From: Azorhizobium oxalatiphilum
Lineage (GTDB): Bacteria > Pseudomonadota > Alphaproteobacteria > Rhizobiales > Xanthobacteraceae
Direction: 5' to 3'
DNA: 64,000 bases
Assembly (NCBI RefSeq): GCF_014635325.1
Contig: NZ_BMCT01000012.1
Coordinates: forward strand, 100,792-164,791
Below the pieces are notes generated by a model, which was not told the origin of the DNA, ran no database searches, and saw only the letters and a list, made by a program, of their open reading frames with translations. Positions within the stretch are counted from its first letter, which is position 1, and each line of letters opens with the position of its first letter. The translations under genes were made by a program, and so were the position numbers. This document shows positions 50,996 through 60,069 of this stretch, in pieces.

Positions 50996-52057
50996 TCAGT
51001 GGCGGGCGGCGACCTGTCCCGACGCGGCATGCAGATCCGCCGCGCGCAGGTCCGCAGCCGTCAGCGGCGGAACGGTGAGGTGATCGCCGATGCCGGCGGT
51101 GGCTGCGCGCTGCCGCACAAGGGCCAGCACAACATCGAGGGTCGGGGTCGGCACGTCCACCATGCGCCCCATTTCCTGAACCACCGTCACCAGCGGGTCG
51201 ATCTCCATGGGGCGTCCCCGCTCCAGATCCTGCAGCATGGACGTCTTGTGCGCGCCCACGGCGCCCGCGCCATTGATGCGCCGTTCCACATCCACCCGGA
51301 AGGTGACGCCGAGACGGGTGGCGATGGTCTGCGCCTCCAGCATCATGGCCTTGGCCACGGCCCGGGTGTCGGGATCGCCGGCGATGACTTCCAGCGTGGC
51401 ATTGGTGAGCGCGCTGATGGGGTTGAAGCACAGGTTGCCCCAAAGCTTCAGCCACATCTCGTCGCGGATGTTGTTCACGATCGGCGCGCGCAGGCCGGCG
51501 GAGGTCATCAGTTCGCTGAGGCGGGTGATGCGGTCCGTGGTCTCCCCCGAAGGCTCGCCCAGCGGGAACTTGTCGCCATAGATGTGCTGGATCACGCCCG
51601 GCTCCACCACCTCGGTGGCGGGGTACACGATGCAGCCGATGGCGCGCTCGGGGCGCAGCACATCCCACTGCTTTCCACCCGGATCAACGCTTTCCAGCGT
51701 GCGGCCTTCCAGCGCGCCGCCATGCTTGTAGAAATACCAGTAGGGCACGCCGTTCACGGCGGTGACGACGCTGGTATCGTTGCCCAGCAGCGGGCGCATG
51801 CGCTCCACCACGCCGGGAACGGAATGGGCCTTGAGGGAGATGAAGACATAATCCTGCGGACCGAGCTCGGCCGGATTGTCGCTGGCGCGGACCTTGGCGA
51901 CACGCTCCTCACCATTGATGAGCAGCTTCACGCCGTTCTCGCGCATGGCCTCCAGATGGGCGCCGCGGGCCACGAGGCTCACGTCCGCACCGGCTCGGGC
52001 CATTTCCACACCGAGATATCCACCGATGGCGCCGGCCCCGTAGATGCACACCTTCAT
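50996..52057 (-). CDS. Ketopantoate reductase family protein, candidate oxalyl-CoA reductase
   Basis: 353-residue NADPH-dependent reductase of the ApbA/PanE family. Seen: the dinucleotide loop MKVCIYGAGAIGGYLG, DYVFISLKAHSVPGV, the catalytic lysine region RDEMWLKLWGNLCFNPISAL, and the C-terminal dimer helix with MLQDLERGRPMEIDPL. AGGGAGA precedes ATG 52057; the frame to 52141 runs into the IclR operator. By family it reduces 2-oxo acids; however it is divergent from the IclR gene at the edge of an oxalate cluster, and PanE2 of Methylobacterium extorquens is the oxalyl-CoA reductase of that organism. Pantothenate synthesis is the default alternative. Confidence 0.85.
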   Translation of the reverse strand: MKVCIYGAGAIGGYLGVEMARAGADVSLVARGAHLEAMRENGVKLLINGEERVAKVRASDNPAELGPQDYVFISLKAHSVPGVVERMRPLLGNDTSVVTAVNGVPYWYFYKHGGALEGRTLESVDPGGKQWDVLRPERAIGCIVYPATEVVEPGVIQHIYGDKFPLGEPSGETTDRITRLSELMTSAGLRAPIVNNIRDEMWLKLWGNLCFNPISALTNATLEVIAGDPDTRAVAKAMMLEAQTIATRLGVTFRVDVERRINGAGAVGAHKTSMLQDLERGRPMEIDPLVTVVQEMGRMVDVPTPTLDVVLALVRQRAATAGIGDHLTVPPLTAADLRAADLHAASGQVAARH

Positions 52058-52149
52058 GTCCGCGTCTCCCTGTATCGCGAATGATGTATTATGTATGCCA
52101 GCTCTAAGGGCGGGCTTTTGCCGTGACGGATGATGGTTCAACCATATAT

Positions 52150-52169
52150 GTGAGAAAAATTTCCGTCAC
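52150..52169. promoter_or_regulatory. Candidate IclR operator
   Basis: GTGA-N3-AAATTT-N3-TCAC, a 14-of-20 palindrome with a central AAATTT, in the spacer between the divergent reductase and IclR genes. IclR-family sites are typically A/T-centred palindromes of this size. A related TGGAAAAAT half follows at 52171. Confidence 0.45.
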
Positions 52170-52331
52170 GTGGAAAAATGCCTGATGGCCGATTTTGTTT
52201 CATGGCGAGCAAAGGAGAAGGCTGTTCCGACGTCGGGGAAGGGCGTGCTAACGGCTTGAAAAAAAGCGCTTGGCGGCCGATGAATGCGCCAGTGGTCGTC
52301 CTTGAAGGGCGATGGTCTCGGGAGCGTTGCC

Positions 52332-53183
52332 ATGCCGGATACGGACCTCACCCCGCGCCGACGGGGCCGCCCCGCTTCCGCTTCGGCGGATGGCGGGCCT
52401 GAGGTCCAGTCGCTGGATCGTGCCATGGGCCTCCTGCGGGTGCTGGCGGAAGCCGACGGCATGAGTCTCAGCGATATCGCCCGCAAGGCCGAACTGCCGG
52501 CGTCCACGACGCACCGCCTCCTTGCGACCTTGCAGAAGCGTCAGATCGTCAATCACGACGCGGAGAACGGGCTCTGGACCGTGGGCCTCGGCCTCTTCCG
52601 CATCGGCGCGGCCTATCTGCGCATCCGCAAGCTGCCGGATATCGGCCGTCCCGTCATTCGTCGCCTGCTGCACGAAACCGAGGAGACAGTGAACCTGACC
52701 ATGTTCGACGGCATGGAACTGGTGGTGGTGGCGCAGGCTGAAGGGCATTCCAGCGTCCGCGCCTTTTTCCGCCTGGGTCTGCGGCTGCCGCTGCATGCCA
52801 GCGCCGCCGGCAAGAGCATTCTGGCCAATGCAAGCCCGGCCTTCCGGGGCGCCTTGCTGGCGCAGGTGCGCTATGAGGCGCTGGCTGCCCGCACCCATCG
52901 CACCGAGCGCGCGCTCATGAATGACGTGGACGCCATTCTGGAGCGCGGTTACGCCGTCGATGACGAGGAGCACACCTCCGGCATGCGGGCCGTGGCGGCG
53001 GCGATCTTCAACGAATGGCGAGAGCCTATCGGCGCGGTCTCGGTCTCCGGTCCCACGGTGCGCATGACCGAGGATCGTCTGGCCCGGCTCGGGCGTCGTG
53101 TCGCCGCCGCCGCCGACCAGATGACGCGTCTGTATTCCGGCGCCGACGAAACCCTGCCGCCGGATTTCGCAGCTTATCGTTGA
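52332..53183 (+). CDS. IclR family transcriptional regulator
   Basis: 283 residues. An N-terminal winged HTH (about 28-85: LDRAMGLLRVLAEADGMSLSDIARKAELPASTTHRLLATL) leads to the effector domain (about 100-280) with HASAAGKSILA and GMRAVAAAIFNEWREPIGAVSVSGP. GGGAG precedes ATG 52332; the frame upstream to 52284 is not needed. Divergent from the PanE-family gene and upstream of the TTT transporter, so it probably senses an intermediate of the oxalate pathway such as glyoxylate, as some IclR proteins do. Confidence 0.92.
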   Translation: MPDTDLTPRRRGRPASASADGGPEVQSLDRAMGLLRVLAEADGMSLSDIARKAELPASTTHRLLATLQKRQIVNHDAENGLWTVGLGLFRIGAAYLRIRKLPDIGRPVIRRLLHETEETVNLTMFDGMELVVVAQAEGHSSVRAFFRLGLRLPLHASAAGKSILANASPAFRGALLAQVRYEALAARTHRTERALMNDVDAILERGYAVDDEEHTSGMRAVAAAIFNEWREPIGAVSVSGPTVRMTEDRLARLGRRVAAAADQMTRLYSGADETLPPDFAAYR

Positions 53184-53506
53184 GCGTATGCTTACTTGCC
53201 TCGCAGCTCCCGGCTTGCCGAAGGCTGGGAATGCGGCGGCTTGTCTTGCTGCCTGACCGTGCCCGCATGGTGTAGCGGGAAATTGCTGCTTCGCAATGCG
53301 GGTCTGAAATATCAAATACAGTATTCGTAGTATCTAATGCAGCGCACAAGATGCGGTACACTTGATTATCGTTGCGTAAGGCGCGCCCTCGGCATAGGCT
53401 GTTACATGTCGTTCATCAACATGGCGGCGCTAGCTGTCGTGTTTCCGATAAATGGCATGCGATCCGCCAAATAAAAAGGCGGACGACTCCGGGAGGAACA
53501 GATCCA
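53184..53506. other. Promoter region of the tctC-like gene
   Basis: 322 nt, AT-rich relative to its surroundings, with the palindromic operator candidate at 53308-53325. No gene. Confidence 0.5.
53308..53325. promoter_or_regulatory. Candidate GntR operator site 1 (tctC side)
   Basis: AATATCAAATACAGTATT contains the perfect palindrome AATAC-A-GTATT and matches, in 14 of 18 positions on the opposite strand, the site found upstream of the GntR gene at 57312-57329. Suggests the same regulator acts here. Confidence 0.5.
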
Positions 53507-54544
53507 ATGCAGCTCGCACACGCGCGCACAGTCACCGGCACGATCAGGGGCACCCTGAAGACCTTGGCGGCTGGTCTGCTGGCCGCCGCCTTTCTGGCGC
53601 CCGCAGCCGCCACCGCCTGGGAGCCAACCAAGACGGTGGAGTTCATCGTGCCGGCCGGCACCGGCGGCGGCGCCGACCAGATGGCCCGCATGGTTCAGGG
53701 CATCATCCAGAAGCACGGGCTGATGTCGCAGCCGCTCGTGGTCATCAACAAGGCGGGCGGCGCGGGTGCCGAGGGCTTCCTCGACATGAAGGCCTCCACC
53801 GGCAATCCGCACAAGATCGTCATTACCCTCTCGAACCTGTTCACCACGCCGCTTGCCACCGGCGTGCCGTTCAAGTGGGACGAGCTGACACCGGTCTCCA
53901 TGCTGGCGCTGGACGAGTTCATCCTCTGGGTGAATGCCAAGGCGCCCTATGACGACGTGAAGGGCTATCTGGCCGCGCTCAAGGCCGCGACGCCCGGCGC
54001 CGAGTTCAAGATGGGCGGCACCGGCTCCAAGCAGGAAGACCAGATCATCACCGCCGCCATCGAGCAGAAGACCGGCACCAAGTTCATCTATGTGCCCTAT
54101 AAGGGCGGCGGCGATGTCGCGGCACAGCTCGTGGGCGGGCATGTCACCTCCTCGGTGAACAATCCCATCGAGGCCGTAGCGCAGTGGCGCGCCGGGGAGC
54201 TGAAGCCGCTCTGCGTGTTCGACTATCAGCGCCTCGCCTACAAGGAGCCGGTGACAGGCGAGAAGTCTTGGGCCGACATTCCCACCTGCAAGGAAGCCGG
54301 GCTCGACATCGAATATCTGATGCTGCGTGGCATCTTCGGTGCCCCGCGCATCACCGCCGATCAGGTGGGATACTATGTGGAGCTGTTCCGCCGCGTCCGC
54401 GAGACGCCGGAGTGGAAGGACTTCATGCAGAAGGGCGCCTTCAACACCACGGCTCTCACCGGCGCCGAATACAGGTCGTGGCTCGGCAAGGCGGCGGACA
54501 CGCACCGCTCGCTCATGGAGACGGCCGGCTTCGTCGCCAAGTGA
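53507..54544 (+). CDS. Tripartite tricarboxylate transporter substrate-binding protein (TctC/Bug family)
   Basis: 345-residue periplasmic binding protein of a secondary TTT transporter. A signal peptide ends near residue 36 (AAAFLAPAAATAWEP). The Bug-fold signatures are present: KTVEFIVPAGTGGGADQMAR, the ligand-loop GGAGAEGFLDMKASTGN, and the second-domain GSKQEDQIITAAIEQKTGTKFIYVPYKGGGDVAAQLVGGHV. GGGAGGAA precedes ATG 53507. First gene of the tctC-tctB-tctA set; the cluster suggests oxalate or a similar small dicarboxylate as ligand, which is inference. Confidence 0.93.
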   Translation: MQLAHARTVTGTIRGTLKTLAAGLLAAAFLAPAAATAWEPTKTVEFIVPAGTGGGADQMARMVQGIIQKHGLMSQPLVVINKAGGAGAEGFLDMKASTGNPHKIVITLSNLFTTPLATGVPFKWDELTPVSMLALDEFILWVNAKAPYDDVKGYLAALKAATPGAEFKMGGTGSKQEDQIITAAIEQKTGTKFIYVPYKGGGDVAAQLVGGHVTSSVNNPIEAVAQWRAGELKPLCVFDYQRLAYKEPVTGEKSWADIPTCKEAGLDIEYLMLRGIFGAPRITADQVGYYVELFRRVRETPEWKDFMQKGAFNTTALTGAEYRSWLGKAADTHRSLMETAGFVAK

Positions 54545-54972
54545 CCTGATGGCGTAAGCCGGTTTAGGTGATCTGATAATCATCTGATCAGGGATACATC
54601 CGACCCCGGCGGCCGCCATGCCGCCGGGATTGGCTCCGCCGGACGGGAGGTCCGGCGCCTGAAGCACGGACCGGCGCGCATCTGACTGCCTGCCGCTTCC
54701 GCCTGTCAGGCCGGCTGATCCTGAATGGGTGCCGACGCGCGCCCTCCGGCTCATGCCCTCGCAAACGTCTGTGCGTGCGGGCCCGGAGTCATGCTCCCCC
54801 CGATGCGTGCCTGAGCTTATCGCTGGTTCCGCGGCGGGCCCTTCGGATTGGGCCGCCGCCCGCAATACCCGACGTGACGGAGCCCGTCGCTCCGGCGCAC
54901 GCCCGTGCCTTGCCCCGCAAGCGGCGGTGGCAGGCCCTTTTGACCTTGCAAGGTGATCTCGGGAGGAAAGTG
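54545..54972. other. tctC-tctB intergenic region with two hairpins
   Basis: 428 nt with two GC-rich perfect hairpins: 54605-54628 (9-bp stem) and 54637-54657 (8-bp stem). No T run follows either. They could protect the tctC transcript end and lower expression of the downstream membrane subunits relative to the binding protein. Confidence 0.5.
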
Positions 54973-55479
54973 ATGGATCCTCAAAACGCGGCGCATGAAC
55001 ACACCGTCACGCGCCGGACCATGGACATCGTGGTGGCGCTTCTCTTCATGGGCCTTGCCGGGCTTGTCATGGCGGACAGCTGGCGCATCGGCGCACGCTG
55101 GGCGAGCGACGGCCCGCAGGCCGGATATTTCCCCTTCTATGTGGGGCTGATCATGATGGTGGCGAGTGTCACCACGCTGCTCCAGAATCTGCTGACGCGC
55201 CATCCCGACCGGGCGAACTTCGTTGATCGCTCGCAGTTCCGCTCGGTGCTGCAGGTTCTGGTGCCCACCATCGCCTATGTGGTGCTGATCGCCTTTATCG
55301 GCCTCTATGTGGCGTCGGCCATCTTCATTGCTTTCTTCATGTGGTGGCTCGGCAAGTACAAGCCGCTGCTGATCGTGCCGGTGGCCATCGGGGTGCCGCT
55401 GGTTCTGTTCGTGATGTTCGAAGTCTGGTTCCTGGTGCCGCTGCCCAAGGGTCCGCTCGAAACCGCCCTCGGCTACTGA
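54973..55479 (+). CDS. Tripartite tricarboxylate transporter small membrane subunit (TctB family)
   Basis: 168 residues with four hydrophobic segments: IVVALLFMGLAGLVMADSW, YFPFYVGLIMMVASVTTLLQN, LVPTIAYVVLIAFIGLYVASAIFIAFFMWWL and PVAIGVPLVLFVMFEVWFLVPLP. The pattern ASDGPQAGYFPFYVG early on is a TctB hallmark. GGGAGGAAA precedes ATG 54973; the longer frame to 54775 is not supported. Second gene of the transporter. Confidence 0.93.
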   Translation: MDPQNAAHEHTVTRRTMDIVVALLFMGLAGLVMADSWRIGARWASDGPQAGYFPFYVGLIMMVASVTTLLQNLLTRHPDRANFVDRSQFRSVLQVLVPTIAYVVLIAFIGLYVASAIFIAFFMWWLGKYKPLLIVPVAIGVPLVLFVMFEVWFLVPLPKGPLETALGY

Positions 55480-55632
55480 CCGGGGAGCGGCGCTGCCGCC
55501 CCCGCTCTCTTGCTTGTCGCAATTCCTGACGCAGGACCGCCGCACACGTCCGGGGGACTGCTCCAGAGGTTCACATCCCATCAACAGGTGCCGGTCAGGC
55601 CTGCGGGCAAACGGCACGGGGGAGGACATCCG

Positions 55633-57150
55633 TTGGAAGCGCTTTCATCACTGATCGCCGGGTTCGGCGTCCTCGCTGATCCCATGAACATTGTCTACAT
55701 GTTCGTGGGCATCATGCTCGGCGTGCTCATCGGCGTGCTGCCGGGCCTTGGCGGGGCGAACGGCGTCGCCATCCTGCTGCCGCTCACCTTCGCCATGTCG
55801 CCGGTCTCGGCCATCATCATGCTCTCCTCCATCTATTGGGGAGCGCTGTTCGGCGGCGCCATCACCTCCATCCTGTTCAATATCCCGGGCGAGCCATGGT
55901 CGGTGGCGACCACATTCGACGGGCACCCCATGGCGCAGAAGGGCAAGGCGGGCGAGGCGCTGACGGCGGCCTTCACGGGCTCCTTCATCGGCGCCTTCTT
56001 CGCGGTGGTGCTCATCACCTTCATGGCGCCGATCATCGCCAAGTTCGCGCTCAAGTTCGGGCCGGCGGAATTCTTCGCGGTCTACCTCCTCACCTTCTGC
56101 TCCTTTGTGGGTATGGGGAAGGAGCCTCCCGCAAAGGTGCTGGCTGTCATGGCGCTGGGCTTCGCGCTCGCGGCAGTGGGCATCGATACCGTGACCGGCC
56201 AGTTGCGCATGACCTTCGGCTCGGTGGAGCTGCTGCGCGGCTTCGACTTCCTGGTGGCGGTCATCGGCCTGTTCGGCGTGGGTGAGATCCTGCTCACCAT
56301 GGAGGAGGGATTGGCCTTCAAGGGCAAGAGTGCCGCCATCAACATGCGGGTGGTGCTGCACACCTGGAAGCAGCTGCCGAAATTCTGGCTTGGCTGCCTG
56401 CGCTCGGCGGTGGTGGGCTGCTGGATGGGCATCACCCCCGGCGGTGCCACGCCTGCCTCCTTCATGAGCTACGGCCTCGCCAAGCGCTTCTCCAAGCGCG
56501 GCAACGAGTTCGGCAAGGGGGAGCTGGAAGGCGTGGTGATGCCGGAAGTTGGCGCGCACGCAGCCGGCACCGCAGCGCTGCTGCCCATGCTGACGCTGGG
56601 CATTCCGGGCTCGCCCACGGCGGCGGTGCTGCTGGGCGGCCTGCTGATCTGGGGGCTTCAGCCGGGGCCGCTGCTGTTCGTGGAGCAGAAGGATTTTGTG
56701 TGGGGGCTCATCGCCTCCATCTATCTCGGCAATATCGCCGGCCTGCTGGTGGTGCTCACCACCGTGCCGCTGTTCGCCGCCATCCTGCGGGTGCCGTTCA
56801 GCGTGATCGCGCCGATCATCCTCGTGGTCTGCGCGGTGGGTGCCTACACGGTGCACAATGCGACCATGGACATTGCCGTGATGCTGGTGTTCGGCGTCAT
56901 CGGCTACGTCTTCAAGAAGCTGGACTATCCGCTGGCGCCTCTCGTACTCGCCCTGGTGCTGGGCGACATGGCGGAAAGCTCCTTCCGGCAGGCCATGCTG
57001 GTCTCGCAGGGCAACCTCGGCATCTTCTGGTCCAACCCGCTGGTGGGCAGCATCGTGACGCTGGCTCTGGTGATGCTGTTCTGGCCCCTCATCAGTGCCG
57101 GCATCCAGCGCCTGCGGGGCGGCGGCGCCAAGCACGCGGCTGCCGAATAG
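55633..57150 (+). CDS. Tripartite tricarboxylate transporter large permease (TctA family)
   Basis: 505-residue permease with about 11-12 membrane helices. TctA signatures: VGIMLGVLIGVLPGLGGANGVAILLPLTF, YWGALFGGAITSILFNIPGEPWSVAT, then GMGKEPPAKVLAVMALGFALAAVGIDTVTG, and LGIPGSPTAAVLLGGLLIWGLQPGP. It starts at a TTG (55633) preceded by GGGGGAGGACATCCG, which gives the right N-terminus; the frame runs to 55510 without support. With TctB and TctC it forms a sodium- or proton-driven uptake system. Confidence 0.95.
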   Translation: MEALSSLIAGFGVLADPMNIVYMFVGIMLGVLIGVLPGLGGANGVAILLPLTFAMSPVSAIIMLSSIYWGALFGGAITSILFNIPGEPWSVATTFDGHPMAQKGKAGEALTAAFTGSFIGAFFAVVLITFMAPIIAKFALKFGPAEFFAVYLLTFCSFVGMGKEPPAKVLAVMALGFALAAVGIDTVTGQLRMTFGSVELLRGFDFLVAVIGLFGVGEILLTMEEGLAFKGKSAAINMRVVLHTWKQLPKFWLGCLRSAVVGCWMGITPGGATPASFMSYGLAKRFSKRGNEFGKGELEGVVMPEVGAHAAGTAALLPMLTLGIPGSPTAAVLLGGLLIWGLQPGPLLFVEQKDFVWGLIASIYLGNIAGLLVVLTTVPLFAAILRVPFSVIAPIILVVCAVGAYTVHNATMDIAVMLVFGVIGYVFKKLDYPLAPLVLALVLGDMAESSFRQAMLVSQGNLGIFWSNPLVGSIVTLALVMLFWPLISAGIQRLRGGGAKHAAAE

Positions 57151-57156
57151 GGCCTG

Positions 57157-57187
57157 AAAGGGGCCGCGCCAGCGGTGCGGCCCCTTT
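57157..57187 (+). terminator. Terminator after tctA
   Basis: An 11-bp perfect stem (57157-57167 with 57177-57187) with TTTT on its 3' side. Confidence 0.88.
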
Positions 57188-57311
57188 TGCTTCCGGGCTC
57201 CTCAGGAGCGGGTCGCGCGCCCGTGACCTTGCGCAAAGCCGCATGACGGAAGGGTTTTTGCTGCACTGCGCAAACTTTTCCGCGGCGCCCAGGGATTGTG
57301 TGGCCTCTGAG

Positions 57312-57329
57312 AATACCGTACACAGTATT
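57312..57329. promoter_or_regulatory. Candidate GntR operator site 2 (autoregulatory)
   Basis: AATACCGTACACAGTATT is 14/18 self-complementary and shares 14 of 18 positions with the site upstream of tctC. It lies 12-29 nt before the GntR start codon, so binding would block the gene's own promoter. Confidence 0.5.
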
Positions 57330-57340
57330 TCACCGACGGC

Positions 57341-58087
57341 ATGCGTCCGACAGAAGTCGCTGCCAATGGGAAGGGACAAGGCCTCGTGGATCAGGTCGCA
57401 GAAACGCCAAAGCTCAATGTCGAGCCCCTCGGGGCGAGCTCGAGCCTGCGCGCCTTGGCCTACGACGCGCTGAAGCGGGCCATCACGGAAATGGACATCT
57501 ACGGCAGCAGCACCGATTTCCGACTGGATGAGCGCCAGCTCTCCGAGGATCTCGGCGTGAGCCGCACCCCCATCCGGGAGGCCATGACGGTGTTGGAGCA
57601 GGAGGGCTTCGTGCGCTCCGTGCCGCGCCGGGGCATCTTCGTGGTGCGCAAGACAAAGCGCCAGCTGGTGGAAATGATCACCGTCTGGGCGGCGCTGGAA
57701 AGCATGGCGGCGCGCCTTGCGGCGGCCCATGCCAGCACGGCCGACCTCAATGGCCTGCGCCGCCTCTTCAATGAATTCGAAGTGGAGCCCCCGGGGGCCC
57801 ACGTCCACGAATATTCGCAGGCGAACATCGCCTTTCATCAGGCGATCATCCGCATGGGCGGCAGCGCGCTGATCGTGGACATGACGGAAAATCTCTTCCT
57901 GCACATGCGGGCCATCCGCACGGTTTCCATCCGGCAGGAAAACCGCTCCGAACGCTCCATGCAGGAGCATATGGCGATCATCGATGCGCTTGAGGCACGT
58001 GATCCCGACCTCGCCGAGCGGCTGGTGCGGGAACACACCATGGCGCTCGCCGCGCTGGTGGAGAAGCACGGACAGTTTCCAGAATAG
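57341..58087 (+). CDS. GntR family regulator, FCD subfamily
   Basis: 248 residues. An N-terminal GntR winged helix (about 34-100: ALAYDALKRAITEMD, LDERQLSEDLGVSRTPIREAMTVLEQEGFVRSVPRRGIFVV) is joined to a C-terminal FCD ligand domain (about 110-240) with metal-ligand histidines in FHQAII and EHMAII and REHTMALA. Such regulators sense carboxylates. It lies between tctA and oxc with a terminator on its left, so it has its own promoter with the palindromic site at 57312; it is a reasonable regulator of tctC and oxc. Confidence 0.92.
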   Translation: MRPTEVAANGKGQGLVDQVAETPKLNVEPLGASSSLRALAYDALKRAITEMDIYGSSTDFRLDERQLSEDLGVSRTPIREAMTVLEQEGFVRSVPRRGIFVVRKTKRQLVEMITVWAALESMAARLAAAHASTADLNGLRRLFNEFEVEPPGAHVHEYSQANIAFHQAIIRMGGSALIVDMTENLFLHMRAIRTVSIRQENRSERSMQEHMAIIDALEARDPDLAERLVREHTMALAALVEKHGQFPE

Positions 58088-58196
58088 GCGGTGCCGTTTG
58101 GCCCGTCGGGCTTTCGCTTCTCCGGCGTGTCCGGCGGCGAAAGCAAAAACGAACACCTGAACGCCGTTACAGCCAAAGAAATCCGGGAGGACGGGC

Positions 58197-59933
58197 ATGT
58201 CCGCAGTAGCACAGAGAATTGAAGCCCCCGAAGTCGAGCAGGAACTGACCGATGGCTTCCATCTGGTCATCGACGCTCTGAAGCTGAACGGCATCGAGAC
58301 CATTTACGGCGTTCCGGGCATTCCGATCACCGATCTGGGCCGCATGGCGCAGGCCGAAGGCATTCGCGTCATCTCCTTCCGCCACGAGCAGAATGCGGGC
58401 AACGCCGCCGCCATCGCCGGCTTCCTCACCAAGAAGCCGGGCGTGTGCCTCACGGTTTCCGCGCCGGGCTTCCTGAACGGCCTGACCGCGCTGGCGAATG
58501 CCACCACCAATTGCTTCCCGATGATCCTGATCTCCGGCTCATCCGAGCGCGAGATCGTCGACCTGCAGCAGGGCGACTATGAGGAGATGGACCAGCTGGC
58601 CATCGCCAAGCCGCTGTGCAAGGCCGCCTTCCGCGTGCTCCATGCGGCCGACATCGGCATCGGCGTTGCCCGCGCCATCCGCGCTGCGGTGTCGGGGCGT
58701 CCCGGCGGCGTCTATCTCGACCTGCCCGCCAAGCTGTTCTCGCAGGTGATGGATGCGGCCGCCGGCGAGAAATCGCTGGTCAAGGTCATCGACCCGGCCC
58801 CCGAGCAGATCCCGTCCCCGGCTGCGGTGGACCGCGCCGTGGCGCTGCTGAAGGGCGCCAAGCGTCCGCTGATCGTCCTCGGCAAGGGCGCCGCCTATGC
58901 GCAGGCCGACGACGCCATCCGCGCGCTGGTGGAAAAGAGCGGCATTCCCTTCCTGCCCATGAGCATGGCCAAGGGCCTGCTGCCGGACACCCATCCGCAG
59001 TCCGCTGGTGCCGCGCGCTCCACGGCGCTGAAGGACAGCGACGTGGTGGTGCTGCTCGGCGCCCGCCTGAACTGGCTGCTCTCGCACGGCAAGGGCAAGA
59101 CCTGGGGTGAGCCCGGCTCCAAGCAGTTCATCCAGGTGGACATCGAGCCGAAGGAGATGGACTCCAACGTGGAGATCGCGGCTCCTCTGGTGGGTGACAT
59201 CGGCTCGGTGGTGAACGCGCTGCTGGAGCGTATCGATGCCGGCTGGCAGGCTCCGCCGTCCGATTGGGTGGAGAGCATCCGCTCGAAGAAGGAAGCCAAC
59301 ATCGCCAAGATGGCGCCGAAGCTCCTGAAGAACTCCTCGCCCATGGACTTCCACAGCGCGCTGGGCTCGCTGAAGAAGGTCATCGCCGAGCGTCCCGACG
59401 CCATCCTCGTGAACGAGGGCGCCAACACCCTCGACCTCGCCCGCGGCATCATCGACATGTACCAGCCGCGCAAGCGCCTGGACGTGGGCACCTGGGGCGT
59501 GATGGGCATCGGCATGGGCTTTGCCGTCGCCGCCGCCGTGGAAACCGGCAAGCCGGTTCTGGCGGTGGAAGGCGACAGCGCCTTCGGCTTCTCCGGCATG
59601 GAGGTGGAGACCATCTGCCGCTACGAGCTGCCTGTCACCATCGTCATCTTCAACAACAACGGCATCTATCGCGGCCTCGACACCGATCCCACGGGCCGTG
59701 ACCCCGGCACCACGGTGTTCGTGAAGGGTGCGCGCTACGACAAGATGATGGAGGCCTTCGGCGGTGTGGGCGTGAACGTCACCACGCCGGACGAGCTCTA
59801 CAAGGCTGTCAGCGCTGCGATGGACAGCGGCAAGCCCACGCTCATCAATGCCGAGATCGACCCGGCGGCGGGCAGCGAGAGCGGCAATATCGGCAGCCTC
59901 AACCCGCAGAGCGTGGTTGTCCGCAAGAAGTGA
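58197..59933 (+). CDS. oxc: Oxalyl-CoA decarboxylase
   Basis: 578-residue thiamine-diphosphate enzyme converting oxalyl-CoA to formyl-CoA + CO2. Seen: the N-terminal pyrimidine-binding domain with the catalytic glutamate in [33 protein letters not shown] characteristic of oxalyl-CoA rather than acetolactate synthase, and the diphosphate motif [14 protein letters not shown], residue G459 onward, ending in IFNNN. Length is typical. GGGAGGA lies before the ATG. Followed by the two CoA-transferases, so this is the core of the oxalate pathway. Confidence 0.96.
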   Translation: MSAVAQRIEAPEVEQELTDGFHLVIDALKLNGIETIYGVPGIPITDLGRMAQAEGIRVISFRHEQNAGNAAAIAGFLTKKPGVCLTVSAPGFLNGLTALANATTNCFPMILISGSSEREIVDLQQGDYEEMDQLAIAKPLCKAAFRVLHAADIGIGVARAIRAAVSGRPGGVYLDLPAKLFSQVMDAAAGEKSLVKVIDPAPEQIPSPAAVDRAVALLKGAKRPLIVLGKGAAYAQADDAIRALVEKSGIPFLPMSMAKGLLPDTHPQSAGAARSTALKDSDVVVLLGARLNWLLSHGKGKTWGEPGSKQFIQVDIEPKEMDSNVEIAAPLVGDIGSVVNALLERIDAGWQAPPSDWVESIRSKKEANIAKMAPKLLKNSSPMDFHSALGSLKKVIAERPDAILVNEGANTLDLARGIIDMYQPRKRLDVGTWGVMGIGMGFAVAAAVETGKPVLAVEGDSAFGFSGMEVETICRYELPVTIVIFNNNGIYRGLDTDPTGRDPGTTVFVKGARYDKMMEAFGGVGVNVTTPDELYKAVSAAMDSGKPTLINAEIDPAAGSESGNIGSLNPQSVVVRKK

Positions 59934-60069
59934 GTTTGAAGCCGCTGAGCGGCTCCTGAGTAAAAGATCACCGGGCGGGGCCACGGCCCCGTCTTCCTCT
60001 CCATCCGCGTCAATCAACGAACAGCCAAGCGTTGCTTAAGGCGCGTGCGGAAAGGACATGAGGTTTCCC

